DNA of 64,000 nucleotides from Amycolatopsis sp. NBC_00345 (GTDB taxonomy: Bacteria > Actinomycetota > Actinomycetes > Mycobacteriales > Pseudonocardiaceae), in assembly GCF_036116635.1 (NCBI RefSeq), contig NZ_CP107995.1, positions 248,001 through 312,000 of the forward strand, read 5' to 3'. The notes below the pieces were generated by a model. It ran no database searches and was not told the origin of the DNA. It saw nothing but the letters and a program-made list of their open reading frames with translations. The position numbers and the translations under genes are program-made. Below, piece by piece: positions 33,615 to 42,005 of the stretch (positions are counted from its first letter, which is position 1; each line of letters starts with the position of its first letter).

Positions 33615-34478
33615 GCCCTTCAACGCGCCGGTGGCGGTGGTGAGCGCCGTGGTCGCGGTGGTCCAGTCGATGTCGTCGTCCCAGGAGGCCATCACCGCGA
33701 CGGCGAAGGTCCGGGACCCGGTCCGGACCAGGCCCGTGGTGTTGAGCACCCGCCGGCCCTCGGAGCTGCCCCAGCCCTGCTTCACCGCCCAGTCCACGCC
33801 GGGGAACGCGCGCGGGATCCCGAAGTGCTGGTCGAAACCGTCGGCGGCGTTACGCGGGGCGCTTTCCATCGCCTCGGTGACGAAGTCGTGTTGCTCCTCG
33901 GGCAGTCCCGCGGTGATGTGCCGGTAGACCGTGATGACGTCGCTGGGCGACATCTGGGTGGAGCCCCATTGGCCGGTGTCGGCCGGCGGCGAGGTGTGCG
34001 CGAGCCCCAGCTTCTTGGCCTGCCGCCGGACGATCGCCGGCCCGCCTTGCTGTTGCCACAGGCGGCTGGCGACGTGATCGTCGCTGGCCGCGAGCATGCG
34101 GCGGAGGTCCGCCCCTTCACTGCCCGAGGGCACCCCGGAGCTGTCCATCAGGTCGAGCGCGATGAGCAGCTTCACCACGGACGCGGTGGGCTGCGCCTGA
34201 TCGGCCTTCCAGCTCACCGTTACCGCGCACGTGTCCAGATCGACGACCTCGAGCTCGAGGCGGGGGTCGTTCCCGTTGCTCAGCAACGCTTTCCTGGCAT
34301 CGGCGATGGCACTCGCGTGCTTGTCCGCCGCCTCGGCCGGAGCCGAGCTGCACCCGGCGTGCCAGCGATCGCTGCCGGATTCGCCGCTGTTCAGGGCGAT
34401 CGCGGCCAGCAGGCCGCCCACCACGATGAGCACGGCGATCCCCACGAGCACCTTCGTCTGTCCGAACTGCTTCAGCAA
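33582..34478 (-). CDS. Membrane-anchored serine beta-lactamase-like hydrolase
   Basis: 298 residues with one N-terminal membrane helix (VLVGIAVLIVVGGLLAAIAL) and an extracytoplasmic domain with penicillin-binding-like motifs. These are SxxK at S100-K103 (ASVVKLLIAL), an SDN-like S132-D-D (AASDDHV), and KQGWG in place of KTG near the C terminus. The set fits a class A beta-lactamase-like fold, but the imperfect second and third motifs make antibiotic hydrolysis uncertain; a D,D-peptidase-like or non-catalytic role is possible. It lies inside the arsenic cluster without an obvious link to it. Confidence 0.7.
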   Translation of the reverse strand: MLKQFGQTKVLVGIAVLIVVGGLLAAIALNSGESGSDRWHAGCSSAPAEAADKHASAIADARKALLSNGNDPRLELEVVDLDTCAVTVSWKADQAQPTASVVKLLIALDLMDSSGVPSGSEGADLRRMLAASDDHVASRLWQQQGGPAIVRRQAKKLGLAHTSPPADTGQWGSTQMSPSDVITVYRHITAGLPEEQHDFVTEAMESAPRNAADGFDQHFGIPRAFPGVDWAVKQGWGSSEGRRVLNTTGLVRTGSRTFAVAVMASWDDDIDWTTATTALTTATGALKGSLAARGTLRL

Positions 34479-34686
34479 CGGTCTACCTCCGTCGGAAACG
34501 CGAGTAGACAGAAGCTATTCAGAACGGGCATCGCGGGTATCGGCCGACGAGCCGGTGCATTCCGGCCACCCGGTGGGCAACCTCGCCGGACCGGGCGCTT
34601 TTATCGGCCGGATGGCCGATCCCCCGCGATCTCGGCCCGTGCTAATCCGAAATCGGCGGTGAGCAGGCCGGCCGAAGGCGCCACCA

Positions 34687-35751
34687 TCATCCCGGTGTTT
34701 TGTCGACCCAGTGCTTGCGCAGCCACAGGCTCACGTAGACGAGCCCGACGAGCACCGGGACCTCGATCAGCGGGCCGACCACCCCGGCCAGTGCCTGGCC
34801 CGACGTCACCCCGAACACGCCGATCGCGACGGCGATCGCGAGCTCGAAGTTGTTGCCCGCGGCGGTGAACGCCAACGTCGTGGACCGCGGGTAGGACAAC
34901 CCCGAAGCCCGGCCCAGCAGGTAGCCGCCGCCCCACATGATCGCGAAGTACGCCAGCAGCGGCAGCGCGATCCGGGCCACGTCCAGCGGCCGGGAAGTGA
35001 TGGTGTCGCCCTGCAGTGCGAAGAGCATGACGATGGTGAACAGCAGCCCGTACAACGCGACCGGCCCTACTTTGGGCAGGTACTTGCTTTCGTACCACTG
35101 CCGTCCCTTGACACGTTCCCCGATCCGGCGCGACAGGTAACCGGCCGCGAGCGGGATCCCGAGGAAGATCACCACCGACAGCGCGATCTCCCAGGGCGAG
35201 AAGCTGACGCTGGCGGTGTCGAGGCCGAGCCACCCGGGCAGCAGGTCGAGATAGAACCAGCCGAGCACGCCGAACATGACCACCTGGAACACCGAGTTCA
35301 GCGCGACCAGCACGGCGGCGGCTTCGCGGTCACCGCGGGCGAGGTCGTTCCAGATGATCACCATCGCGATGCAGCGCGCCAGCCCGACGATGATCAGCCC
35401 GGTCCGGTACTCGGGCAGGTCCGGCAGCAGCAGCCACGCGAGCGCGAACATCAGCGCCGGGCCGAGGATCCAGTTCAGCACGAGCGAGAGCACCATGGTG
35501 CGCTTGTCGCGGGTGACGGTGCCGAGCTTGTCGTAGCGGACCTTCGCCAGCACCGGGTACATCATCAGCAGCAGCCCCAGTGCGATCGGCAGGGACACCT
35601 GGCCGATCTTCACCGCGTCCAGCCCGGTCTGCAGCCCGGGCACGACACTGCCCAGCAGCAGCCCGGCCGCCATCGCGACGATGATCCACACCGGCAGGAA
35701 CCGGTCCAGGAACGAGAGTTCGCGCAGCACCTCGGCATCGGTCCGGGTCAC
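34687..35751 (-). CDS. acr3: ACR3-type arsenite efflux permease
   Basis: A 354-residue membrane transporter with ten hydrophobic helices that exports arsenite using the proton gradient. The ACR3 signature with its essential cysteine is in helix 4 (GLARCIAMVIIWN); the helix 9-10 motif FTAAGNNFELAIAVAIG is also intact. The GTG at 35751 is chosen because AGGAGG lies eight bases upstream; in-frame extension to 35844 adds unlikely Arg/Pro-rich sequence. It follows arsC by 28 bases on the same strand. Confidence 0.93.
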   Translation of the reverse strand: MTRTDAEVLRELSFLDRFLPVWIIVAMAAGLLLGSVVPGLQTGLDAVKIGQVSLPIALGLLLMMYPVLAKVRYDKLGTVTRDKRTMVLSLVLNWILGPALMFALAWLLLPDLPEYRTGLIIVGLARCIAMVIIWNDLARGDREAAAVLVALNSVFQVVMFGVLGWFYLDLLPGWLGLDTASVSFSPWEIALSVVIFLGIPLAAGYLSRRIGERVKGRQWYESKYLPKVGPVALYGLLFTIVMLFALQGDTITSRPLDVARIALPLLAYFAIMWGGGYLLGRASGLSYPRSTTLAFTAAGNNFELAIAVAIGVFGVTSGQALAGVVGPLIEVPVLVGLVYVSLWLRKHWVDKTPG

Positions 35752-35779
35752 GGGCGTTGCCTCCTGGCGAGGATCGGGA

Positions 35780-36196
35780 TCATCGGGACGCGGCGGGGTC
35801 GAGCAGTTCGGCGAGCAGGCCCCGGACCCGGCGGTCGATCTCATCGCGGATCGGGCGCACGGCCTCGACGCCCTGCCCGGCGGGGTCGTCCAACGGCCAG
35901 TCCAGGTACCGCTTGCCGGGGAAGACCGGGCAGGCGTCGCCGCAGCCCATGGTGATCACGACGTCGGCGGCCTCGATGTCGCCGGTGGCGAGCTTGCTGG
36001 GGACCTCAGCGGTGATGTCCAGGCCCCATTCGGCGAGCGCCTGCGCGGCCGCCGGGTTGACCTGGTCCGCGGGCTCGGAGCCGGCGGAGCGCACGGCGAC
36101 GCGGCCGAGGGCGTGGTGCTGCAGCAACGCGGCGGCCAGCTGCGAACGGCCGGCGTTGTGCACGCACACGAACAGCACCTCCGGAGTGCGGGTCAC
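35780..36196 (-). CDS. arsC: Arsenate reductase, LMW-phosphatase fold, mycothiol-type
   Basis: 138 residues with the P-loop C11-x5-R17 (VCVHNAGRS) of LMW-PTPase-type arsenate reductases. The C85/C89 pair in MGCGDACPVFPGKRY, followed by LDWPLDDPAGQG, is characteristic of actinobacterial enzymes that use mycothiol and mycoredoxin to reduce arsenate to arsenite. The GTG at 36196 has AGGA eight bases upstream. The product arsenite would leave by ACR3, encoded 28 bases downstream. Divergent from the second arsR. Confidence 0.92.
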   Translation of the reverse strand: MTRTPEVLFVCVHNAGRSQLAAALLQHHALGRVAVRSAGSEPADQVNPAAAQALAEWGLDITAEVPSKLATGDIEAADVVITMGCGDACPVFPGKRYLDWPLDDPAGQGVEAVRPIRDEIDRRVRGLLAELLDPAASR

Positions 36197-36279
36197 AGCA
36201 GAAGTCCTTTCACCAGAAGCGAAAACGCGGGGTACGGGAGTCAGTCGCGGAGTTCGCCGAGCAGCTGGATCGAACTCTG

Positions 36280-36331
36280 TCGATGCAAGTGAACGCTTTG
36301 GATCGATGTTTGTCAATCCAGCAGGTACTAT
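36280..36331. promoter_or_regulatory. arsC-arsR divergent promoter with TCGATG elements
   Basis: TCGATG occurs at 36280 and 36303. Leftward, TTGACA (minus strand, complement of TGTCAA at 36311-36316) is a good -35 for arsC. Rightward, TACTAT (36326-36331) is a good -10 for arsR. The TCGATG elements lie within the promoters and are the probable repressor contacts; they resemble half of the ATCGAT operators at 32.2 kb. Confidence 0.5.
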
Positions 36332-36368
36332 CGTGAGCACGTACGCCGGGATCGACCGAGGAGGACGG

Positions 36369-36788
36369 ATGACGACCGCGCACGGCCACACCCGCCGGGA
36401 GCCGATCGCGGTGACGCTGCTGCTCGCCGAACCCGCCGCGGTCGTCGCGGGGGATGCGGCCGAGTCGGCGGCGAAGCTGTTCAAGGCCCTGTCCGACCCG
36501 GTCCGGATCCGGCTCGTGTCGCTGATCCGCTGCTCGCCCGGTGGCGAGGCCTGCTTCTGCGACCTCGCCGAGGACTTCGCCATGCCCCAGCCCACGCTCA
36601 GCCACCACCTGCGGGTGCTCGTCACCGCCGGCATCCTCACCCGCGAGCGCCGCGGCACCTGGAGCTGGTACCGCCTCGTCCCCGAATCCCTCGGCGAACT
36701 CGAAACGCTGCTCCGCGCCGGCGGCCCGCTCGCCGACCGGCCCGCCCCGCTGACCGGCGCCGACCGCGACCGCGACAGCCGCCGCTGA
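36369..36788 (+). CDS. arsR: ArsR-family arsenite-responsive repressor
   Basis: 139 residues with a central winged helix (LFKALSDPVRIRLVSLI; recognition helix PQPTLSHHLRVLVTAG). Cysteines C55, C62 and C64 (ACFCDLAEDF) make up a likely As(III) site at the start of the DNA-binding helix. It is expected to repress itself and the arsC-acr3 unit. The ATG has GAGGAGG upstream. The N-terminal 35 residues precede the core domain and resemble no known motif. Confidence 0.9.
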   Translation: MTTAHGHTRREPIAVTLLLAEPAAVVAGDAAESAAKLFKALSDPVRIRLVSLIRCSPGGEACFCDLAEDFAMPQPTLSHHLRVLVTAGILTRERRGTWSWYRLVPESLGELETLLRAGGPLADRPAPLTGADRDRDSRR

Positions 36789-36835
36789 ACTCGCTTCCGG
36801 CCGGCACTCTTTCCGGCTGACACCGCGGCCCACAG

Positions 36836-36876
36836 TGCGGCCCGCGCTGCGGCCCGCGCTGCGGCCCGCGCTGCGG
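36836..36876. repeat. Three 12-bp tandem repeats (TGCGGCCCGCGC) plus partial copy
   Basis: Copies start at 36836, 36848 and 36860, with a 5-base remnant after. They sit between arsR and the condensation-domain gene and mark the change from G/C-rich sequence to a more A/T-rich leader. Confidence 0.8.
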
Positions 36877-36940
36877 GGTGATACCACTGGTGGCGCATTC
36901 GCATCAGCTATCGAGTCAGAATCCTGAGGAACAGTATTTC

Positions 36941-38344
36941 ATGCGGCAATTCCCCCTCGAAGAACTGGAGACTTCCCCGGGTTCGGTCGTCCAATGGCGG
37001 CCGCGGATTCGTCCGGACGCCGTTTCCGGCCGTTCGGGAGAACGGGCTTCGTTCAACCAGGCCAAGCACTATTCGAGCATTCGGGGATCGCGGCTGGCCG
37101 GCGACCCGCTGGCGTCCTGGCTGGCCGTGACCTTCGAGGTCGAAGGCGAGCCGGACCTCGCCGCGCTCGAGGCCGCGGTGCTGCTGCTGGTGCGGCGGCA
37201 CGAGGTGCTGCGCTGCGAGTTCGAGCGGCTCGCCGGGGACCTCTCCTGCGCGGTCCACGGGGCCGACGACATCGAGCTTTCCCGGGTGGAGCGGGGGTTC
37301 TTCGCCTCGAGCACGGAGCTGCTGGGGTTCCTCGGGGACGAGTTCCGCCGGGGCATCGACACCCTGGCGTGGCCGCTGTGCATGGCGGGCGCCGTGGTGC
37401 GGCCGGGCGCCCCGGCCACGGTGTACCTGGCGTTCGACCACATCGTCTCGGACGGGATGTCGATGCTCTACGTCATCGACGAGGTCCAGCGCGCCTATCG
37501 CGCGTACTCCCGCGGCGAAGAACCCGATTTGGCCGAAGCCGGCGGTTATGTGGACTTCGCCCGGGATCAGCGTGACCGTTACCTGGAAATCGGTGCCGAC
37601 GACCACCGGCTGGCGCATTGGCGGCGGTTCGCCGAGAACAACGGCGGGGTCTTCCCGCGATTCTCACCGGACCTCGGCGTCGAGCCGGGGCGCACCTATC
37701 CGGTGCTCAGCGAGGCGGGGCAGCTGCTCGACGCCGAGGAGACCGCCGCGTTCGAAGCCGCCTGCCGGGCCGAGGGCGGCCGGCTGTTCATGGGCCTGCT
37801 CGCGACCGTGGGCACAACGCTGCGCGAGGAGGGCGGCCGGGAGGTCTACCGCGGGCTGATGCCGGTGAGCGAGCGGGACCGGACGGGGCGGCAGAGCGCG
37901 ATCGGCTGGTTCGTCAACACCCTGCCGATAGAGTTCCCGGTGTCCGCGGGCCTCGATTTCGGCGGGCTGGTCCGCGGCGTCCGCGATGCCTTCGAGGAGA
38001 TGATGCGGCACGCCGAGGTGCCGTTCGTGCGGGTGTGGGAGCTGCTCGCGCCGGAGCATTTCGACCGGCATTCCTGGCCGTACCCGGTCAATTTCTTCTC
38101 CTACATCGACACCCGCAAATTCCCCGGCGCCGAGTCCCACCCGGGCTGGAAGCCGGCTTTGCACGTGTGGGCCTCGCGGTCCAACGGCGCGAATTCCTGG
38201 TTCGTGCGCGACGCGGCGGGCCTGCATTTCAACTCGCTCTACGCGAGCACCCCGCGGGCACGGGCGGTGATGGCCGGGATCCACGAGACGCTCCGGCGCA
38301 CTTTGCGGGAAATGGCCGCCGCCGGCCTGGTCTCCGCGCGCTGA
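36941..38344 (+). CDS. Free-standing condensation-domain protein (PapA/NRPS C-domain-like)
   Basis: 467 residues covering one whole condensation domain. The catalytic HxxxDG motif is in FDHIVSDGMSML at about residue 167. Other core motifs are LLVRRHEVLRCEFERL in the N-lobe and VSERDRTGRQSAIGWFVNTL in the C-lobe. No adenylation or carrier domain is attached. Such proteins make ester or amide bonds in lipids or natural products, like mycobacterial PapA acyltransferases. The ATG at 36941 has TGAGGA upstream, in a less G/C-rich leader. No biosynthetic partners lie next to it, so the substrate is open. Confidence 0.85.
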   Translation: MRQFPLEELETSPGSVVQWRPRIRPDAVSGRSGERASFNQAKHYSSIRGSRLAGDPLASWLAVTFEVEGEPDLAALEAAVLLLVRRHEVLRCEFERLAGDLSCAVHGADDIELSRVERGFFASSTELLGFLGDEFRRGIDTLAWPLCMAGAVVRPGAPATVYLAFDHIVSDGMSMLYVIDEVQRAYRAYSRGEEPDLAEAGGYVDFARDQRDRYLEIGADDHRLAHWRRFAENNGGVFPRFSPDLGVEPGRTYPVLSEAGQLLDAEETAAFEAACRAEGGRLFMGLLATVGTTLREEGGREVYRGLMPVSERDRTGRQSAIGWFVNTLPIEFPVSAGLDFGGLVRGVRDAFEEMMRHAEVPFVRVWELLAPEHFDRHSWPYPVNFFSYIDTRKFPGAESHPGWKPALHVWASRSNGANSWFVRDAAGLHFNSLYASTPRARAVMAGIHETLRRTLREMAAAGLVSAR

Positions 38345-38350
38345 CCGGAG

Positions 38351-38833
38351 CTAGCCGTCCCAGACCCCGGCGCCCTGGCGCACCACGGTGACCGGCGCCG
38401 GGGCCGCGGACGGCCACAGGTCGAGGACGTACCGGAAGTGCGCGCCGTACTCGAAGTCGTTCCACTCCGCGTCCGGCGGATCACTCTCCACATAGGACAC
38501 CCGGACGCGGTAGCGCCCCGGCGCGGCGGGCAGGTGGTGCTCCTGGCCCGGGTAGTCCGTGGGGCCGGCGACGGTGAGGGTGCCGCCGCGGACCTCCAGG
38601 TCGGCCTCGACCACGTGCTCCGCGCCGTCCGGGACGGCGGGCCGCGCGGCGTGCACCGAGACCGCCGCCTCGACCAGGTCCGAGCGCGCCGTGGCGACGG
38701 CCAGGGCGAACGGCTCGACCGCGATCCGGTGGGAGGTCACCGCTTCACCGGTCCACCCGCCGTCACCCGGCACCCAGGCCGAGGTGTCACGCACCGAGAA
38801 CTGACGCTGGTCGGCATGAACCACTAGACGCAC
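38351..38833 (-). CDS. Conserved hypothetical protein, possibly ComJ-like
   Basis: 160 residues, all-beta in appearance, with no signal peptide or membrane helix. The C-terminal part (GRYRVRVSYVESDPPD, then FRYVLDLWPS) recalls small beta proteins of the competence protein ComJ group, but the likeness is weak and from memory, so no function is claimed. The GTG start lies 6 bases after TAACGT on the minus strand with no ribosome-binding site, so it is probably leaderless. It is divergent from the aminotransferase gene, also leaderless, across 69 bases. Confidence 0.65.
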   Translation of the reverse strand: MRLVVHADQRQFSVRDTSAWVPGDGGWTGEAVTSHRIAVEPFALAVATARSDLVEAAVSVHAARPAVPDGAEHVVEADLEVRGGTLTVAGPTDYPGQEHHLPAAPGRYRVRVSYVESDPPDAEWNDFEYGAHFRYVLDLWPSAAPAPVTVVRQGAGVWDG

Positions 38834-38839
38834 GGGCCC

Positions 38840-38845
38840 ACGTTA
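38840..38845 (-). promoter_or_regulatory. -10 box, leaderless start of the 160-residue gene
   Basis: TAACGT on the minus strand, 6 bases before the GTG at 38833. Confidence 0.5.
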
Positions 38846-38889
38846 GACCCTGGACAGGGGGTCATCGGAAATGATAGAGACGCGCGGTT

Positions 38890-38895
38890 TAGCGT
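38890..38895 (+). promoter_or_regulatory. -10 box, leaderless start of the aminotransferase
   Basis: TAGCGT, 7 bases before the ATG at 38903. The spacing favours 38903 over the in-frame ATG at 38897. Confidence 0.5.
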
Positions 38896-38902
38896 AATGT
38901 CC

Positions 38903-40150
38903 ATGACCACTGCTCCCGTCGACGTCGACACCGCCCGCCGTGACTACGCGGCGCTCGTCGACCGCGGCCTCTCCCTGGACATCACCCGCGGCAAGCCGTC
39001 CCCCCGGCAGCTGGACCTCTCCGCGGACCTGCTCACGCTGCCGAACGGCCAGTACAAGGCCGAAGACGGCACGGACACCCGCAACTACGGCGGCGGCGCC
39101 AAGGGCCTGCCGGAGCTGCGCCGCGCGTTCGCCGAGGCCTTGCAGGTCCCCGTCGAGCAGCTGCTCGCCGTCGGCAATTCGAGCCTCGAGCTGATGCACG
39201 ACGCCGTGGTGCAGTCGCTGCTCAGCGTGCTGCCGGGCGGCGAGCGCCGCTGGGCCGACGAGCCGCGCGTCGCGATGCTCTGCCCGGTCCCGGGTTACGA
39301 CCGGCACTTCCACCTCGCCCAGCGGTTCGGTATCGAGCTGATCCAGGTGCCGATGACCGAGGCCGGCCCGGACATGGACCTCGTCGAGCGGCTCGTCGCC
39401 GAGGACGCCGGGATCAAGGGCATCTGGTGCGTGCCGAAGTACTCGAACCCGACCGGCGTCACGTTCTCCGACGACACCGTGCGCCGCCTCGCGGGCATGA
39501 CCACCGCGGCGCCGGACTTCCGGATCTTCTGGGACAACGCCTACGCCGTGCACCACCTCACCGAGGAAGAGCCGGCGCTGGCCGACGTGCTCGCGCTGTG
39601 CGCCGAGGCGGGCAACGCGGACCGCGCGTTCGTCTTCGGCTCCACCTCGAAGATCACCCTCGCCGGGTCCGGCGTCGGGTTCTTCGGCGCGTCGGCGGCC
39701 AACATCGCGTGGTGGTCCGGCCTGGCCGCCAAGCGCACGATCGGCCCGGACAAGGTGAACCAGCTGCGGCACGCGCTGTTCCTCGCCGACGCCGAGGGCG
39801 TGCGCGCCCACATGCGCAAGCACGCGGCGATCCTGGCGCCGAAGTTCGCCGCGGTGGACCGCATCCTGACCGAGGAGCTGGGCGACTCGGGCCTGGCCAC
39901 CTGGACGCGGCCGGCCGGCGGGTACTTCATCACGCTGACCGCGCCCGAGGGCACCGCCAAGGAGATCGTGCGGCTGGCCAAGGAGGCGGGCGTCGCGCTG
40001 ACCCCGGCCGGCGCGACCCACCCGTACGGCGACGACCCGGCCGACGCGACCATCCGCATCGCCCCGTCGTTCCCGGAGATCGGCGAGCTGGAAGAGGCCG
40101 TCCGCGGCCTGGTGGTCTGCCTGCGGCTCGCGGTCGCCGAGCGCGCCTGA
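38903..40150 (+). CDS. Class I aminotransferase, actinobacterial aspartate aminotransferase type
   Basis: 415 residues of a PLP-dependent fold I enzyme. The PLP-lysine is in FGSTSKITLAGSGVGF. Other contacts are YGGGAKGLPELRRAF near the N terminus, the WCVPKYSNPTGVTFS segment and the IFWDNAYAVHH aspartate region. It resembles the unusual subgroup of aspartate aminotransferases (Pfam Aminotran_MocR) known from corynebacteria and mycobacteria, which transfers the amino group between aspartate or a similar donor and 2-oxoglutarate. The ATG at 38903 is preferred to 38897 because it sits 7 bases from the -10 box. The flavin monooxygenase follows after 68 bases. Confidence 0.9.
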   Translation: MTTAPVDVDTARRDYAALVDRGLSLDITRGKPSPRQLDLSADLLTLPNGQYKAEDGTDTRNYGGGAKGLPELRRAFAEALQVPVEQLLAVGNSSLELMHDAVVQSLLSVLPGGERRWADEPRVAMLCPVPGYDRHFHLAQRFGIELIQVPMTEAGPDMDLVERLVAEDAGIKGIWCVPKYSNPTGVTFSDDTVRRLAGMTTAAPDFRIFWDNAYAVHHLTEEEPALADVLALCAEAGNADRAFVFGSTSKITLAGSGVGFFGASAANIAWWSGLAAKRTIGPDKVNQLRHALFLADAEGVRAHMRKHAAILAPKFAAVDRILTEELGDSGLATWTRPAGGYFITLTAPEGTAKEIVRLAKEAGVALTPAGATHPYGDDPADATIRIAPSFPEIGELEEAVRGLVVCLRLAVAERA

Positions 40151-40218
40151 CCCGGATCCGGGCCGCCACCGTTTCGGTAGGGTCGGCGGCGGCACGGATT
40201 GTCTCAGAGGGGTTAGTG

Positions 40219-41325
40219 ATGCGGGTTCTCGTCGCCGGCGGCGGCATCTCGGGCACGGTCACGGCGATGGCGCTGCACCGCGCCGGGCACGAGGCAGTGG
40301 TCTTCGAGGCGTACCCGTCCGGCGGAGCGGACGCGGGCGCGTTCCTCACCGTGATGCACAACGGCATGGACGCCCTGCGCGCGATCGAGGCCGACGGCCC
40401 GGTGGTCGACGCGTCGTTCGCCGCGCTCGGCGTCGAGGTGGTCGCGCCCGACGGCGGCACCGCGGGTCCCCAGGAATTCGACGACACCGGGCGGGACGGC
40501 CCGCGCACGCTCACCCGCGCCACTTTTTACCGTGTGCTGCAAGAAGAAGCGGGCCGTCGCGGCATCACCGTGACGCACGGGCGCCGGCTGGTCTCGGCCG
40601 AGACGGGCCCGGAGGGGGTAGTCGCCACCTTCGACGACGGCTCCGTCGAGTCCGGTGATGTGCTGGTCGGCGCCGACGGCCTGCACTCGGTGGTCCGCAC
40701 CCTGATCGACCCGGACGCCGGCGAGCCGCGGTTCACCGGCCTCACCGTCGTCTACGGCTACACCCGCGCCGACAGCTTTCCCGCCGCCCCGGGCGTCTAC
40801 CGGATGATCCGCGGCAGCCGCGCCGGTTTCGGCTACACCACGGCGCCGGACGGCGCCACGTTCTGGTTCGCCCGCATCCAGGAAGCCGAGCGGCCCCGCG
40901 ACGAGATCGCGGCGGTGACCCCGGCGCAGTGGCGCGAGTTCGCGCACGAGAAGTTCGCCGGCGATCCGCTGCCGTGCGCCGACATCATCGCGGCCACCGG
41001 CGACGAGGTCTTCGGCGGCCACTCCTACGACGTGCCGACCACCCGGCTCTGGTCCACCGGGCGGATGGTGCTGGTCGGCGACGCGGCCCACGCGGCGTCC
41101 CCGTCGGCCGGGCAGGGCGCGTCGATGGCGCTGGAGGACAGCGTGGTGCTCGCCCTGTGCCTGCGGGACCAGCCGGACGCGCCCTCGGCCTTCGCCGCGT
41201 ACGAGCGGTTGCGCCGCACCCGCGTGGAGAAACTGGTGGCCGCGAGCGCGGGCCAGGACGTCGGCGAGGAGCGCGGCTGGGTCTACCACCACCACATCGA
41301 CTGGAACGCGCGGATCACTTCCTGA
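40219..41325 (+). CDS. FAD-dependent aromatic-type monooxygenase
   Basis: 368 residues of a class A flavoprotein monooxygenase (PHBH fold). The dinucleotide motif AGGGISG is at residues 6-12, the second FAD motif DVLVGADGLHSVVR lies mid-protein, and the third (LVGDAAHAASPSAGQG) is followed by ALEDSVVLA. The usual reaction is NAD(P)H-dependent hydroxylation of an aromatic or cyclic substrate; the substrate here is unknown. The ATG at 40219 has AGAGGGG upstream, and a TAGGGT -10 box lies near 40176. Confidence 0.85.
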   Translation: MRVLVAGGGISGTVTAMALHRAGHEAVVFEAYPSGGADAGAFLTVMHNGMDALRAIEADGPVVDASFAALGVEVVAPDGGTAGPQEFDDTGRDGPRTLTRATFYRVLQEEAGRRGITVTHGRRLVSAETGPEGVVATFDDGSVESGDVLVGADGLHSVVRTLIDPDAGEPRFTGLTVVYGYTRADSFPAAPGVYRMIRGSRAGFGYTTAPDGATFWFARIQEAERPRDEIAAVTPAQWREFAHEKFAGDPLPCADIIAATGDEVFGGHSYDVPTTRLWSTGRMVLVGDAAHAASPSAGQGASMALEDSVVLALCLRDQPDAPSAFAAYERLRRTRVEKLVAASAGQDVGEERGWVYHHHIDWNARITS

Positions 41326-41353
41326 TTACGCGGTGCGGCGGCCCCGGGCTCGT

Positions 41354-41359
41354 TACGAT
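41354..41359 (+). promoter_or_regulatory. -10 box, leaderless start of the YbjQ gene
   Basis: TACGAT, 6 bases before the ATG at 41366. Confidence 0.5.
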
Positions 41360-41365
41360 CCGTCC

Positions 41366-41875
41366 ATGACACAACCCGCGCCCCCGCAGCAGTTCCCGAT
41401 CCTGCTGTCCACTATGAACGACCTGCCCGGTTATCGCGTGGTTCGCGTGTTCGGCGAGGTTTTCGGGCTGACCGTGCGCAGCCGCAACATGTTCTCCAAC
41501 ATCGGTGCCGGCTTCAAGTCGATGGCGGGCGGTGAGCTGAAGGGCCTGTCGAAGCTGCTCTCGGACTCGCGTTACGAGGCGCTGCACCGGCTTTCGCAGG
41601 AGGCCATGCAGCACGGCGCGAACGCGGTGCTCGCGCTGCGCTTCGACTGCAACGAGATCGCCCAGACGGCCAGCGAGATCGCCGCGTACGGCACCGCCGT
41701 GTACGTCGTCCCCGAAGGCGGGCAGCAGCCCCCGGCGGGCCAGCACCAGCCGGGCCAGCACCAGCCCGGTCAGCCGCCGCAGCAGCCGGGCCAGCCGCAG
41801 CCGGGGCAGCCGCAGCCGGGCCAGCCCCAGCAGCAGCCCCAGTTCCAGCCGCCGCAGAACTTCCAGCAGGGCTGA
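41366..41875 (+). CDS. YbjQ/UPF0145-like protein with Gln/Pro-rich tail
   Basis: 169 residues. The first 115 form a YbjQ-type domain (VFGEVFGLTVRSRNMFSNIGAG, then GANAVLALRFDCNE), a small pentameric fold once called heavy-metal-binding but of unclear role. The last 50 are a low-complexity tail of repeated QPGQPQ-like units, encoded by near-repeats from about 41730 to 41850. The start is leaderless in form. It ends just before a 47-bp palindrome shared with the convergent acyl-CoA synthetase gene. Confidence 0.85.
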   Translation: MTQPAPPQQFPILLSTMNDLPGYRVVRVFGEVFGLTVRSRNMFSNIGAGFKSMAGGELKGLSKLLSDSRYEALHRLSQEAMQHGANAVLALRFDCNEIAQTASEIAAYGTAVYVVPEGGQQPPAGQHQPGQHQPGQPPQQPGQPQPGQPQPGQPQQQPQFQPPQNFQQG

Positions 41876-41883
41876 GCCCCCAG

Positions 41884-41966
41884 CGCCCCAATGTGGCGTT
41901 GGTTGCGTCCAACGCACCCAATGTGGCGTTCGGTGCGTTCAACGCACCGAACGCCACATTGGGGCG
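41884..41966. terminator. Compound palindrome between convergent genes (AATGTGGCGTT family)
   Basis: CCCAATGTGGCGTT occurs directly at 41887 and 41917 and inverted at 41950-41963. The inner pair forms a perfect 23-bp stem (41917-41939 with 41941-41963) around a single base. The outer copy (41884-41900) can instead pair with 41950-41966, so two folds compete. It lies between the YbjQ and FadD stops and probably stops transcription from both sides. Confidence 0.8.
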
Positions 41967-42005
41967 CTTCAGGCGGGGCGAGGCGAGGCGGGCCGGCGCC
42001 GAGGG

